Assembly (NCBI RefSeq): GCF_023824315.1
Contig: NZ_CP098732.1
Span: 1,922,001 to 1,986,000, forward strand
DNA length: 64,000 nt
Source: Acinetobacter tibetensis
Lineage (GTDB): Bacteria > Pseudomonadota > Gammaproteobacteria > Pseudomonadales > Moraxellaceae
Reading direction: 5' to 3'
Shown in pieces: positions 43,486-53,429 of the stretch (positions are counted from its first letter, which is position 1; each line of letters opens with the position of its first letter). The notes beneath the pieces were generated by a model, which saw only the letters and a program-made list of their open reading frames with translations, searched no databases and was not told where the DNA came from. A program made the position numbers and the translations under genes.

Positions 43486-43907
43486 TAATAACCTCGAGAT
43501 GGTACTTTGGTACTGATATTAATATTCACAAAACCGAGTTGCCCTGCAACATCCATCACACGGATGACATCTTGATGCGTAGCTTTCGCATCAGCAGCAA
43601 TCACAAACATTAAATCACGTCGCTCATTAGAAATCTGTTTAATTGCAGTACTTAAATCAGCAACATCTTTACTCGACAAGGCCTGACCATTCACAGCGTA
43701 ATGTCCTGATGAATCTACAATCACTTCAATTTTATGACTGTATTGCTTCGGGGGCACGCCTTGTGCATCGGGTAAAGTCAAGTTCATGCGACTGAACTGA
43801 TTAAATGTGGTTGATAACAGCAAAAACACCAAGATAAACAGTAAACAATCTATCATTGGTGTCAAATTAATATGAATATCTTCAACTTGCCTACGCTTGA
43901 ATTTCAT
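43485..43907 (-). CDS. ExbD/TolR-family biopolymer transport protein
   Basis: A 140-residue protein has one N-terminal transmembrane segment (DIHINLTPMIDCLLFILVFLLLSTTF) with the essential Asp in MIDC, and a periplasmic domain. It couples proton flow to an outer-membrane system with ExbB. In Pseudomonas and Francisella an ExbB/ExbD pair precedes msbA-lpxK, as here. Whether it serves TonB or lipid transport is not known. Confidence 0.85.
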   Translation of the reverse strand: MKFKRRQVEDIHINLTPMIDCLLFILVFLLLSTTFNQFSRMNLTLPDAQGVPPKQYSHKIEVIVDSSGHYAVNGQALSSKDVADLSTAIKQISNERRDLMFVIAADAKATHQDVIRVMDVAGQLGFVNINISTKVPSRGY

Positions 43908-43915
43908 CTTCCACC

Positions 43916-44554
43916 TTAACCTGCTTTACGTAGTTCTTGCTCTTCAGTAGCAGAATTCTGGTAGTAAATCGCCGCGTGGAATAAGGTTGATTGCTGTTCC
44001 AACTCCGCCACATATTCCTGCACCAAGCGCTGAAAATAACGATATGCAAATAAAGCCGGAATCGCGATGAGCATGCCCGCGGCTGTGGTAATTAAAGCTT
44101 TTGAAATCCCTGGAATCATCATGGTTGGGTTACTGTTGCTTCCCATATCAATCACTAAAAAGGATTCAATAATCCCCACGACTGTCCCTAATAATCCAAG
44201 TAATGGTGCAACCGCACTTAAAGTGCCCAAGAAATTAATATTTTTTTCTAAAAAACCAATTTCTTGTGATGCTGTTGCTTCCATTTGTGCACGTGCATAT
44301 TGCTCTGTTTGCTTTTGACTGTTTAAACCAGAGACTAAAATGCGTCCAAGGCTACTCAACTGCAAGCTTTTGCTATTTTGTAATTGTTGCACGACCTGAT
44401 GTACATCTTGTCCTCCATTCAACAGTAGCTCTTTTGGTAATACCATAGAACGCTTTAAACGAATAAAACGCTCAATGGTAATCGCCACTGTAAAAATGGA
44501 ACATAAAACCAGTGGTATCATTAACCATCCACCAGCTTTCACTAATTCCCACAT
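43916..44554 (-). CDS. ExbB/TolQ-family proton channel protein
   Basis: The 212-residue membrane protein has three transmembrane segments (GGWLMIPLVLCSIFTVAITIE, LGTLSAVAPLLGLLGTVVGII, KALITTAAGMLIAIPALFAY). The conserved LLGTVVG and TTAAGM motifs line the proton path. It partners the exbD-like gene eight bases downstream. Confidence 0.9.
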   Translation of the reverse strand: MWELVKAGGWLMIPLVLCSIFTVAITIERFIRLKRSMVLPKELLLNGGQDVHQVVQQLQNSKSLQLSSLGRILVSGLNSQKQTEQYARAQMEATASQEIGFLEKNINFLGTLSAVAPLLGLLGTVVGIIESFLVIDMGSNSNPTMMIPGISKALITTAAGMLIAIPALFAYRYFQRLVQEYVAELEQQSTLFHAAIYYQNSATEEQELRKAG

Positions 44555-44581
44555 TATTCTTCCCCAAGAATTTTTAAAATA

Positions 44582-45469
44582 TTAATCAGCTAAACAAATA
44601 TTCAAAATACCATCCAGCTCATCGAGTGAATGATAATGAATCACGAGTTTGCCTTTACCCTGCTTATTATGATCAATTTTTACATCTGCACTAAAGCGTT
44701 CAGCTAAACGCTGCGTGAGCTGTTGTAAATCTGGCGCAACGTCGGTTTTTGCCTTTTCAGTTTTTGGCGCAGTCAAATCACGTACGAGTTGCTCTGTTTG
44801 ACGTACCGACAAGCTTTTAGCAATCACTAACTCTGCGACTTTTATTTGTTCTTTCGCTTTCAAAGTCAAAATTGCTCGCGCATGCCCCATGTCAAGCTGC
44901 CCTTGCTGCATCATATCTTTGACTGATTCAGCCAAAGTCAGTAAACGCAACAAATTGCTCACTGTGGTCCGTGCTTTACCCACTGTATCTGCAATTTCTT
45001 GATGACTTAAACCAAATTCATCATGGAAACGCTGTAAAGCAAGTGCTTGATCAATTGGATTTAAATCTTGACGTTGAATGTTTTCAATCAATGCCAAGGC
45101 AATTGCAACTTGATCATTTAAATCACGAACTAACGCTGGAATTTCAGTCAAACCCGCCAATTTCGCTGCGCGCCAACGACGCTCACCCGCAATAATTTCG
45201 TACGGATGCTCTTCATCAGCTATCGGACGAATCACGATGGGCTGCATCACGCCATGCTTTTTAATCGATGCAGCTAATTCTTGTAAATCATTTTCCTGAA
45301 TAAATCGACGCGGTTGATATTCGCCACGTCTAAGCAAATTAACATCAATTTGTTTTAGCTGACCATGATCTAATGCTTGCACTTCAAGTTGTAGTTTTTC
45401 TTTTTGGATTGACCCAAGTAAGGCATCCAAACCACGACCTTTGGCAAGTCCGCGTTTTTTTAAGGTCAT
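44582..45469 (-). CDS. parB: Chromosome partitioning protein ParB
   Basis: The 295-residue CTP-binding partition factor has KRGLAKGRGLDALLGSI, the N-terminal VNLLRRGEYQPRRFI, PIVIRPIADEEHPYEIIAGERRWRAAKLAGL and the helix-turn-helix NQRQDLNPIDQALALQRFHDEFGLSHQEIADTVGKARTTVSNLLRLL region. It binds parS sites and works with ParA. It overlaps parA by four bases. No parS site was searched for in this window. Confidence 0.96.
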   Translation of the reverse strand: MTLKKRGLAKGRGLDALLGSIQKEKLQLEVQALDHGQLKQIDVNLLRRGEYQPRRFIQENDLQELAASIKKHGVMQPIVIRPIADEEHPYEIIAGERRWRAAKLAGLTEIPALVRDLNDQVAIALALIENIQRQDLNPIDQALALQRFHDEFGLSHQEIADTVGKARTTVSNLLRLLTLAESVKDMMQQGQLDMGHARAILTLKAKEQIKVAELVIAKSLSVRQTEQLVRDLTAPKTEKAKTDVAPDLQQLTQRLAERFSADVKIDHNKQGKGKLVIHYHSLDELDGILNICLAD

Positions 45470-46248
45470 GCTTTACTTCCTTTCTTCACTTTGCTTTTCT
45501 TTAAAATCTCAGCTGCTAAATTTAAATAGGCAACTGCACCCTTGGAACTTTTTTCAAAATAAATAATCGGTAAACCGTGAGCGGGCGCTTCAGCCAAACG
45601 TACATTACGCGGAATAACACAGTCATACAGCTTTTTACCAAAATATTGCTCTAGTTCAGCCGATACATCACGGGTTAAAGCATTACGACCGTCATACATG
45701 GTACGTAATACACCCACTACTTCTAACTCAGGATTTAAAGCCTGTTGAATGCGATCAATGGTCTGGGTTAAGTCTGCTAGACCTTCTAGGGCATAATATT
45801 CACATTGCATTGGAATAATGACACCTTGAACAGCAGCTAATGCATTTACTGTAATCAAGCTTAAACTTGGCGCACAGTCCACAATAATATAATCAAAGGC
45901 ATGATCAATACTTTGTAAAGCATCACGCAAAATAAACTCACGACCTTCTTGCTCGGCAATTGCAAGTTCCACGCCCGCCAAATCTCGGTTTGCCCCAAGA
46001 ACTTTATAACCGACTTCCGCTTTGCTAATTGCGGTTTCAATAGGTACTTCACCCAAAAGCACATCTGTTACTGAATATAATAGGTCATTCTTTTGAATGC
46101 CTGACCCCATTGTGGCGTTACCCTGTGAATCCATATCCACAAGTAAAACTCTTTTTTTCAGCACGGCTAATGATGCTGCCAAATTAACTGCGGTTGTGGT
46201 TTTTCCTACGCCACCTTTTTGGTTCGCAATCGCAATAATTTGAGCCAT
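45466..46248 (-). CDS. parA: Chromosome partitioning ATPase ParA
   Basis: The 260-residue Walker-type ATPase has the deviant P-loop IANQKGGVGKTTTAVNLAAS, LLVDMDSQGNAT and IIVDCAPSLSLITVNALAA. It shuttles ParB-bound chromosomes. It follows rsmG by 25 bases in the rsmG-parA-parB order common near bacterial origins, so this segment may lie near oriC. Confidence 0.96.
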   Translation of the reverse strand: MAQIIAIANQKGGVGKTTTAVNLAASLAVLKKRVLLVDMDSQGNATMGSGIQKNDLLYSVTDVLLGEVPIETAISKAEVGYKVLGANRDLAGVELAIAEQEGREFILRDALQSIDHAFDYIIVDCAPSLSLITVNALAAVQGVIIPMQCEYYALEGLADLTQTIDRIQQALNPELEVVGVLRTMYDGRNALTRDVSAELEQYFGKKLYDCVIPRNVRLAEAPAHGLPIIYFEKSSKGAVAYLNLAAEILKKSKVKKGSKA

Positions 46249-46273
46249 GGTAACCCCAGTCCTTCGAAAATAA

Positions 46274-46906
46274 TTAAATCTGTTTCAATAATAATAAATG
46301 GCGTTGCTCATCTAATCGAGGTACTTTTAACTCGATCACTTCACAACTGTATTCATCTTTTAACGCGATAATTTCATCTTGAGGAATCAAGCCTTTCATT
46401 GATGCAATGATGCTCTTTTCATGCATGTAGGGCTTAGATGCAGTAACGAAGTCGGTCAGTGAAGCAAATGCTCGACTGGTAATGACATCAAACTTTCCTA
46501 AATCTTGAATACTATCTTCATCTTCAACACGTGTTTGTACAGCAACCACGTTTTTTAATTTTAAGTCTGCGATAAACTGCTTTAAAAAACGAATTTTTTT
46601 ACCATTCGAATCTAACAACACACAGCTACGTTCAGGCTGACATAACGCAATGATCATGCCCGGCATACCCCCCCCTGTACCAATATCGAGCAAACGACCT
46701 GCTGGTAAATCCTTTAAAATACTGAGGCTATCAAGCAAATGCTTGACCAACATTTCTTTAGGATCTCGAATTGCTGTCAAGTTATACGCCTTATTCCAAA
46801 GAACTAAAGCGTCTTGGTATTTGAGTAATAAATTTAAAGTCTCTTCACTGAGCTCTAAACCTAAAGCTTGACTACCCTGCTTTAGTTCTTGAAAAAACAT
46901 GTGCAT
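46274..46906 (-). CDS. rsmG: 16S rRNA (guanine527-N7)-methyltransferase
   Basis: The 210-residue enzyme methylates G527 in 16S rRNA. The SAM site is LLDIGTGGGMPGMIIALC, followed by LLDSNGKKIRFLKQFI and VITSRAFASL. The start is the ATG at 46906; the frame extends to 46912 through a TTG that is less likely. Confidence 0.95.
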   Translation of the reverse strand: MHMFFQELKQGSQALGLELSEETLNLLLKYQDALVLWNKAYNLTAIRDPKEMLVKHLLDSLSILKDLPAGRLLDIGTGGGMPGMIIALCQPERSCVLLDSNGKKIRFLKQFIADLKLKNVVAVQTRVEDEDSIQDLGKFDVITSRAFASLTDFVTASKPYMHEKSIIASMKGLIPQDEIIALKDEYSCEVIELKVPRLDEQRHLLLLKQI

Positions 46907-46991
46907 ATACAATTAACGTCTCGAAAATGTTAGGTGAAGTATACCGATTTATCCATGAAGTCATAGTGGCTTGTGCTTAGTGAATATGCAC

Positions 46992-47681
46992 TTAAGCATA
47001 CATGCCTTGCCTAATCTGCAAATCTAGAGCAGTTAAACGCTCTGGCGTCCCCACATCAACCCACGAAGCTTGCATTTTTTCTGCTGAAACTCGACCATCC
47101 AACATCGCCTGTTTCAATAAAGGTGCCAAAGGACGTTTACCATTTTCCAAGCCTGCGAACATCTGCGGATGTAAGACAGCCACACCACTATAGGTTAAAT
47201 CTTCGCCTTGCTGTGCTTGTTCAAAAGTATATGCACGGCCATTGACCAAGGTAAAGTCACCTTGTAAATGTTGCGGTGGGTTCTTCACAAAAACCAAGTG
47301 CGCCAAATCCTGAGCAAGCTCGACATCCAGTAATGAGGCAAAATCGAAGGTCGTCCAGACATCGCCATTGACTAGAATAAACGGCTCAGTCCCCAATAAA
47401 GGTAATGCATTAATAATGCCACCCGCTGTTTCTAAGCCTTCGTCTTCGCGTGTCCACAAAATATTGACGCCAAATTGTGAACCATTGCCTAATGCACCAA
47501 TCAACACATCAGCTAACCATGCAGAATTGATCACAATTTCGGTTACGCCAATTTCTTTGAGTTTTTCAATGTGCCAAACGATCAATGGTTTGCCACCAAC
47601 CTCAAGTAAAGGCTTAGGTTTATACAGCGTTAAGGGACGCATCCGATTCCCTAATCCCGCCGCTAGAATCATCGCTTTCAT
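46992..47681 (-). CDS. murU: N-acetylmuramate alpha-1-phosphate uridylyltransferase
   Basis: The 229-residue nucleotidyltransferase has MILAAGLGNRMRPLTLYKPKPLLEVGGKPLI (UTP loop) and ILVNGDVWTTFDF. With AmgK it forms the anhydro-MurNAc recycling bypass known in Pseudomonas. Its ATG overlaps the amgK stop by four bases, so both are one unit. Confidence 0.88.
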   Translation of the reverse strand: MKAMILAAGLGNRMRPLTLYKPKPLLEVGGKPLIVWHIEKLKEIGVTEIVINSAWLADVLIGALGNGSQFGVNILWTREDEGLETAGGIINALPLLGTEPFILVNGDVWTTFDFASLLDVELAQDLAHLVFVKNPPQHLQGDFTLVNGRAYTFEQAQQGEDLTYSGVAVLHPQMFAGLENGKRPLAPLLKQAMLDGRVSAEKMQASWVDVGTPERLTALDLQIRQGMYA

Positions 47682-48694
47682 GCAGCAACAACCTCGTATT
47701 TGCCATATTTTTGTTCAAATTTCGGCATTACTTTAACCTGAATGAACTGCATAAATGGTTGTAATTCTGCATATGGCTTGCTTTCTTCGAATAAGTACCA
47801 CATTACCCGCGGTAAATCTTTGAGATAACCCGATTTACCGTCCCGCTCAAACAAGCGCACAAAAATGCCTAAAATCTTGATATGTCGTTGAATTGCCATG
47901 AAGTCTGCATCTTGCTTAAACTGTTCAAAGTCACGCCCTTCTTTCGCAGAAGCAGGCAACAAGTCATAAAATACTTTAAACCAACCATAAACACGCTCAG
48001 GATCCCACTGCACGTATGCATCACGTGTGATAGAGATGAGGTCATACGTATCCGCCCCAATCACAGCATCCTGAAAATCAATCACGCCTTGCTCTTGCTC
48101 GTCTGCCAAAAGCATTAAATTACGACTATGAAAATCACGATGCACAATCACTTGAGGCTGAGCCAAAGCTGCATTGGCTAAAATCGCAAAAGTACGCTTA
48201 ATCAGTGCAACCTCATCATCAGATGGCTGAATTTGCAAGCTCGGCAGTAACCAATCTGTTAACAGCGACATTTCCGTCATTAACTTTTCATAAGAATACG
48301 CGGGAAAATGTCCCTCACCATTAATTGACTGTAATTGAATCAACTGTTTAAAGCTTTGCTCATAATGTGCATCGACAGTGTTTTCATCTAACTGCGTTGA
48401 TAACAACACATCGCCAAAATCTTCAAGCAACAACAGACCTTGCTCTAAATCTTTCGCCACAATATGGGGTACACGTACGCCATGTGCATCAAAAAATTCA
48501 TCAATCGAAACAAAAGGTACACAATCTTCTTTCTCAGGAGGTGCATCCATCAACATAAATGTTTTATGATTCAAATTGATTCGTGCATAACGACGGAAGC
48601 TGGCATCACCTGCTAAAAAATTAATTTCAAATTGATCTGAACCAAGTACAGATGTAATCCATGTTTGTATCAATTGTTCACGTTGTGTATTCAT
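47678..48694 (-). CDS. amgK: N-acetylmuramate/N-acetylglucosamine kinase
   Basis: The 338-residue protein-kinase-like sugar kinase shows the phosphotransferase motifs VIVHRDFHSRNLMLLADEQEQGVIDFQDAVIGADTYDLISI (HxDxxxxN and the DFG-like FQD). The N-terminal region INFLAGDASFRRYARI and ILVDFGDVLL (lysine and glycine loop) fits the AmgK family. It is divergent from lptD, and the pair with murU recycles peptidoglycan sugars. Confidence 0.88.
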   Translation of the reverse strand: MNTQREQLIQTWITSVLGSDQFEINFLAGDASFRRYARINLNHKTFMLMDAPPEKEDCVPFVSIDEFFDAHGVRVPHIVAKDLEQGLLLLEDFGDVLLSTQLDENTVDAHYEQSFKQLIQLQSINGEGHFPAYSYEKLMTEMSLLTDWLLPSLQIQPSDDEVALIKRTFAILANAALAQPQVIVHRDFHSRNLMLLADEQEQGVIDFQDAVIGADTYDLISITRDAYVQWDPERVYGWFKVFYDLLPASAKEGRDFEQFKQDADFMAIQRHIKILGIFVRLFERDGKSGYLKDLPRVMWYLFEESKPYAELQPFMQFIQVKVMPKFEQKYGKYEVVAA

Positions 48695-48805
48695 TTGCGA
48701 TAAATTCTAATACAGGCTGAGTTTTTAAAGTGCTAAGTGTAGCCACTTATCAACTTTTTCTCTATGATGCGACAATAATTAATTGCGATTAAGCATACTT
48801 GGTTA
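48695..48805. promoter_or_regulatory. Divergent promoter region, amgK-murU and lptD-surA
   Basis: The 111-base AT-rich gap must hold both promoters. It contains a TAATTGCGATTAAG-like segment, but I could not fix -35/-10 boxes with confidence. Confidence 0.4.
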
Positions 48806-51259
48806 ATGATACAAATGAAGCATCAGTTTAAATTCAATCCTTTAGCGACTGCTATTTTCAGCCTCTTATGCGGAAGCTCGATTACGGCATATGCAGATAC
48901 ATCTAATACTGTTTCATCCCTAACCAATGAACAACTGAAAGCAAGTATAAATGAAGCCTATGCAGGGCAGCATTTTTTTGAACAATACTATGTCGACAAA
49001 TCCGCACCAGAAGCACAGCAACGTCAGGGTAAATCGCTGAGTGCAGCTTATTGTCAAGGTGCATGGATCACTCCAATTGCTTCAAATACAACAGCAGTCG
49101 ATCCAAGCAAAGCCACCTCTGTTGTTACGGCTGATTATGGTCATTATGACCCAAATGGTGACTCTGTCCTTGAGGGTAATGTCCTGATTGACCAACAAGG
49201 TCGACAAATTCGTGCCGATAAAATTACCATTGATAAAACACAAACTTTTGCCAATGCGCAAGGACGTGTGCAAATGGCACAAGCGGGTCTTTTAGCGCAA
49301 AGCGATCAAATCAATTACAACTTAAAAACCCAACAAGGCGATTTAAACAATAGTTACTATATTGCTGAAGAACAACATGCACATGGTCATGCTGAAAAAA
49401 TTGCACGTACCTCTGAAAATGTTGTCGTTTTAAGCAATGCCACTTACAGCACTTGCCCACCAGAACAAAAACCCACTTGGAAAATTCAAGCCAATACCAT
49501 TGAATTGAATCAAGACACAGGACGTGGTGTTACCAAAGGCACCAAGCTATATGTGAAAGATGTCCCTGTTTTAGCTGTACCTTACTTTAACTTCCCAATT
49601 GATGATCGTCGAACCACGGGGATTTTAACTCCAAGTTTTGGCTACACCAATGATGGCGGTATCGAGTTTTCAGTTCCTGTTTATTTAAACCTTGCGCCAA
49701 ATTATGATGCCACACTGACACCACGCTATATGAGCGACCGTGGTGCCATGATTGATGCAGAGTTTCGCTATTTAACAGAAAACTTTGGTGAAGGTAAAAT
49801 TTGGGGTGGTTATTTACCTTCAGATGAGAACTATGAAAATCAAGATCGTAAAGATTTGCACGTTATCCACAAATGGCAAATCAACAACAGCTTTTCAACC
49901 AACCTTGAATACAACTATGCGTCGGATAAAGACTACTTTAGCGACCTAAGCAGTAATCCAAATACCAAAACCGACTTGAACTTACGCCGTGCTTGGGAGC
50001 TTAATTACAAAAACGGTATTCCTGGTCTAACTGCCCAGTTAAAAGTCGAAGATTTCCAAACTTTGGATAAAACAGTTTCTGATGAAGACCGTCCTTATGC
50101 GCGTTTACCTCAATTCTTACTCACCTACAAAGGTGGAAATCCACAAGGCTTCCAGTACGAATTTAACAACGATACAGCTTATTTTAAAAAGAATATTGAC
50201 AACACCACATTAGCAACATCTGAACCAAGCGGTACGCGGTTCTACAACGATTTCGCTGTCCGCTATAATTATCGTAATCCATGGTCATTTGTCATTCCTG
50301 AAGTATCCGTTCGTAGTATCAATACCTTCTACGACCAAGACACCATTACTGCTCAGCAGAATCAGACCACAAGTATAAGTAATAGTGATCAAAACAAATC
50401 TGTCGTTGTACCGCAATTTAGCCTAGATACAGGCTTAACATTCGAAAAAGATGGTAAATACTTACAAACCATTACCCCGCGTGCCTTCTATGCTTACTCG
50501 CCTTATGAAAATCAAGCGGATTATCCAAACTTCGATACCATTAGCGCTTCAATCAATTATGATCAATTATTTAGCTCAAGACGTTTCTATGGCCATGACC
50601 GCTTAGAAGACAACAATTTCTTATCATTGGGTTTAAGTTATAGCTTATTTGATGATATTGGCTTAGAACGCTTAAAAGCGAGTGTAGGTCAAAGTTTCTA
50701 TTTTGATGATCGTCGCGTGACTTTAGATGGTACAACGGATGAATTAAACACAGAATCACATACGGGCCCTATCGTTAGTCTGTCCAGCCAACTCTCGCAG
50801 CATTATCGTGTAAGCGCCAATTCAGCTTGGATGGCAAATGGAGATAATGCACAACGCGATGTGCAAATTTATTACATGGGTGATCAAGGGAATATTTATA
50901 GTGCGGGTTATTTCTATCGCAAAGAAATCGCCAACCGCCAAGATAAATATGACCAGTTTGTTGCATCATTTATACAACCCATTCACAACAACTGGCGTAT
51001 TATGGGCCACGCTCAATATGACATGGACAACAATGTTGCGCGTGAATACTTACTCGGTGTGAATTATGAATCGTGCTGTTGGGGGCTCTCTCTCTACGGG
51101 CGTTCTTACTACAACGACTTGGATGATGTAAGTGATTCTAGTGTTAAACCAAAACGTGCTTTTATGGCTGAAATTAACCTGAAAGGTTTAGCTGGTTTCA
51201 ACAACAAACTAGCATCCATGCTTGAAAATCGAATTTTAGGTTACGATCGTATTAATTAA
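48806..51259 (+). CDS. lptD: LPS-assembly protein LptD
   Basis: The 817-residue outer-membrane protein inserts lipopolysaccharide into the outer leaflet. A signal peptide (FNPLATAIFSLLCGSSITAYA) precedes the OstA-like jellyroll (DYGHYDPNGDSVLEGNVLIDQQGRQIRADKITID...) and the long beta-barrel. Paired cysteines occur in CPPEQ and near the C-terminal YESCCWGLSLYGR, as needed for disulphides. It precedes surA by one base and is co-expressed with its chaperone. Confidence 0.95.
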   Translation: MIQMKHQFKFNPLATAIFSLLCGSSITAYADTSNTVSSLTNEQLKASINEAYAGQHFFEQYYVDKSAPEAQQRQGKSLSAAYCQGAWITPIASNTTAVDPSKATSVVTADYGHYDPNGDSVLEGNVLIDQQGRQIRADKITIDKTQTFANAQGRVQMAQAGLLAQSDQINYNLKTQQGDLNNSYYIAEEQHAHGHAEKIARTSENVVVLSNATYSTCPPEQKPTWKIQANTIELNQDTGRGVTKGTKLYVKDVPVLAVPYFNFPIDDRRTTGILTPSFGYTNDGGIEFSVPVYLNLAPNYDATLTPRYMSDRGAMIDAEFRYLTENFGEGKIWGGYLPSDENYENQDRKDLHVIHKWQINNSFSTNLEYNYASDKDYFSDLSSNPNTKTDLNLRRAWELNYKNGIPGLTAQLKVEDFQTLDKTVSDEDRPYARLPQFLLTYKGGNPQGFQYEFNNDTAYFKKNIDNTTLATSEPSGTRFYNDFAVRYNYRNPWSFVIPEVSVRSINTFYDQDTITAQQNQTTSISNSDQNKSVVVPQFSLDTGLTFEKDGKYLQTITPRAFYAYSPYENQADYPNFDTISASINYDQLFSSRRFYGHDRLEDNNFLSLGLSYSLFDDIGLERLKASVGQSFYFDDRRVTLDGTTDELNTESHTGPIVSLSSQLSQHYRVSANSAWMANGDNAQRDVQIYYMGDQGNIYSAGYFYRKEIANRQDKYDQFVASFIQPIHNNWRIMGHAQYDMDNNVAREYLLGVNYESCCWGLSLYGRSYYNDLDDVSDSSVKPKRAFMAEINLKGLAGFNNKLASMLENRILGYDRIN

Positions 51260-51269
51260 TTTGGACACG

Positions 51270-52586
51270 ATGTTAATGAAGACAAAACAGTTAAAACAAT
51301 TCTTTAAGGCAACTGCGCTAGCAATTGCCCTTTCTTCATCAATGCCGACATTTGCCCAGACTTCGGATGAAGTTGTGGCAGTTGTCGACAACAGTGTCAT
51401 TTTACGCAGTGATTTACAACAAAGCGTTGCTGAAACCAAAAGTCAATTAGAAGCCCAAAAGCGTCCTGTTCCGCCAGAGCAGTATCTTGAGCAACAAGCC
51501 CTTGAGCAACTTATTCTACGTCAAACTCAGTTAGAACAAGTAAAACGCTACAACATTAAAGCCGACGAAAAGAGCTTAAATGAAGCCGTACTCAAAGTAG
51601 CGAACCAGTCTGGAAGTAACTCATTAGAAGCATTTCAGCAAAAATTAGACAAAATGGCACCAAACACTTACGAATCACTCCGCAAACGCATTGCGGAAGA
51701 TTTAGCCATTACTCGTTTACGCCAACAGATTGTGATGTCGCGCATTAAAATTAGCGACCAAGATGTAGCAAATTTCCTTAAGACTCCACAAGGACAAGCC
51801 GCTCTTGGTAGTCAAGTTCATGTCATTCACGCACGCATAGCGGGTGACAGCAATGTTGAAGCTGTTGCTAAACAAGTACGTACTGCTTTAGACAGCAGCA
51901 ATGACATAGCAGCGATTAGCAAGCAATACAGCACCAAAGACATCAAAGTTGAAGGTGCGGACATGGGCTTCAGAAATCTTTCTGAGATTCCCACAGAACT
52001 CGCAGCACGCGTTACACCATTACAAGTTGGTCAAACCAGTGAGCTGATTACAGCTCGTGATGGTATTCATATTATTAAGCTGTTAGAACGAAAAGGCTCT
52101 GAACAAAAAGCCATTATTCCTCAATACCACACTCGACACATTCTGATTCAACCTTCAGAAGTTGTCAGCCCTGAAAGTGCTAAACAAATGATTGATAGCA
52201 TTTACAACCGACTTAAAGCGGGTGAGGATTTTGCAGTGCTGGCTGCCACATTCTCAAATGATTCTGGCTCTGCACGCGATGGTGGTAGCTTAGGTTGGGT
52301 AAGCCCAGGCACGATGGTTCCTCAATTTGAAGAGCAAATGAAGAACACTCCTGTAGGTCAAATTAGTCAACCCTTCCAAACTCAGTTTGGCTGGCATATT
52401 CTTCAAGTGACTGAGACACGTCAGCAAGATATGACACAGGAATATCAAGAACGCATGGCTCGACAAATTTTAGGTGAGCGTCAATTCGATACCGAATTAG
52501 ACAGTTGGTTACGTGAAATCCGTAATAATGCTTTTGTCGAAATTAAAGACCCAACTTTAGACCGTAAAAATAATAAAACATCTTAA
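51270..52586 (+). CDS. surA: Periplasmic chaperone and peptidyl-prolyl isomerase SurA
   Basis: The 438-residue protein has a signal peptide (KATALAIALSSSMPTFAQ). An N-terminal chaperone domain (residues 30-170) is followed by two PpiC-type isomerase domains (IHARIAGDSN...GIHIIKLLERKG and QYHTRHILIQPSEVV...FGWHILQVTE). It folds outer-membrane proteins such as LptD. I start at the ATG at 51270; 51276 is also possible, and the frame is open to a TTG at 51261. Confidence 0.94.
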   Translation: MLMKTKQLKQFFKATALAIALSSSMPTFAQTSDEVVAVVDNSVILRSDLQQSVAETKSQLEAQKRPVPPEQYLEQQALEQLILRQTQLEQVKRYNIKADEKSLNEAVLKVANQSGSNSLEAFQQKLDKMAPNTYESLRKRIAEDLAITRLRQQIVMSRIKISDQDVANFLKTPQGQAALGSQVHVIHARIAGDSNVEAVAKQVRTALDSSNDIAAISKQYSTKDIKVEGADMGFRNLSEIPTELAARVTPLQVGQTSELITARDGIHIIKLLERKGSEQKAIIPQYHTRHILIQPSEVVSPESAKQMIDSIYNRLKAGEDFAVLAATFSNDSGSARDGGSLGWVSPGTMVPQFEEQMKNTPVGQISQPFQTQFGWHILQVTETRQQDMTQEYQERMARQILGERQFDTELDSWLREIRNNAFVEIKDPTLDRKNNKTS

Positions 52587-52595
52587 GTGATAACT

Positions 52596-52626
52596 GAAAA
52601 AGCCAGTCAAGTGACTGGCTTTTCTT
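52596..52626 (+). terminator. Terminator after lptD-surA
   Basis: AAAAGCCAGTC-AAGT-GACTGGCTTTTCTTT, an 11-bp stem, ten bases after the surA stop. Confidence 0.9.
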
Positions 52627-52757
52627 TGCCATAGAGTGATGTAATTCATTTACCATTTATAAATATTTAATGGGTCTTTACTCTTGTTATTAATCTAGTG
52701 TAAATATTATCCCTATACCCACTCTGCGTAATTTGTAAAATACCTATAATTTCTATT

Positions 52758-52789
52758 AAAAAAAAGCCTCTCACGTGAGAGGCTTTTTT
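52758..52789. terminator. Bidirectional terminator downstream of hfq
   Basis: AAAAAAGCCTCTC-ACGT-GAGAGGCTTTTTT, close to perfect, 12 bases beyond the hfq stop. Confidence 0.9.
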
Positions 52790-52801
52790 AATGCATATCA
52801 A

Positions 52802-53332
52802 TTAACGATTGTTGTCGTCTTCTTGAGAGTCATCAAATTTAGTTTCGCTATCAAAGCCACCTTGACCACCGAAGCCGCCACCTTGACCACCGAAGCCACC
52901 TTGACCACCGAAGCCGCCGCCTTGACCACCGAAGCCACCTTGACCACCGAAGCCGCCACCTTGACCACCGAAGCCACCTTGACCACCGAAGCCGCCACCT
53001 TGACCACCGCCAAAGCCGCCGCCTTGACCGCCACCAAAGCCACCGCCTTGACCGCCACCAAAGCCACCACCTTGTGCACCACCAAAGCCTGCACCTTGTG
53101 CACCACCAGCAGGAGCACCAGCAGGACGTGGGTTACGCGCAGGAACAACCGTAGAAATAGCGTGTTTGTAAACCATTTGGCTTACAGTATTTTTTAACAG
53201 AACAACATATTGGTCAAAAGATTCAATATGACCTTGTAACTTAATACCGTTTACAAGGAAGATAGATACAGGAATACGTTCTTTACGGAGAGAATTCAAG
53301 AACGGATCTTGCAAAGTTTGACCTTTAGACAT
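52802..53332 (-). CDS. hfq: RNA-binding protein Hfq with long glycine-rich tail
   Basis: Residues 1-68 are a normal Hfq core ([38 protein letters not shown], then [23 protein letters not shown] with the Sm2 YKHA motif). It is followed by a tail of about 100 residues made of [12 protein letters not shown] repeats and an acidic end. This tail is the Acinetobacter form of Hfq. The start at 53332 (MSKGQ) fits the family; an earlier codon at 53347 is also in frame. Hfq binds small RNAs and mRNAs. Confidence 0.95.
   Translation of the reverse strand: MSKGQTLQDPFLNSLRKERIPVSIFLVNGIKLQGHIESFDQYVVLLKNTVSQMVYKHAISTVVPARNPRPAGAPAGGAQGAGFGGAQGGGFGGGQGGGFGGGQGGGFGGGQGGGFGGQGGFGGQGGGFGGQGGFGGQGGGFGGQGGFGGQGGGFGGQGGFDSETKFDDSQEDDNNR
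52858..53080 (-). repeat. Tandem repeat tract encoding the Hfq glycine-rich tail
   Basis: A variant of CCACCTTGACCACCGAAG (plus strand), with a longer GCCGCC form, is repeated in register through most of the tail. It could vary in copy number by slippage without changing the frame if units are multiples of three. Confidence 0.85.
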
Positions 53333-53429
53333 GTTATACAACTCCAAAAAAAATATTAAAAATCAGCGCAAAAAACTATCTTTATTTTTCAATTAAAAAT
53401 TATAAAAAAGACAGTATGTAAATTTTGCT

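Noticed and set aside
52775..53197. Plus-strand ORF with repeated LTTEAAT peptides, antisense to hfq
   Set aside because: It is the complement of the Hfq glycine tract; the periodic DNA keeps several frames open. There is no ribosome site and no family.
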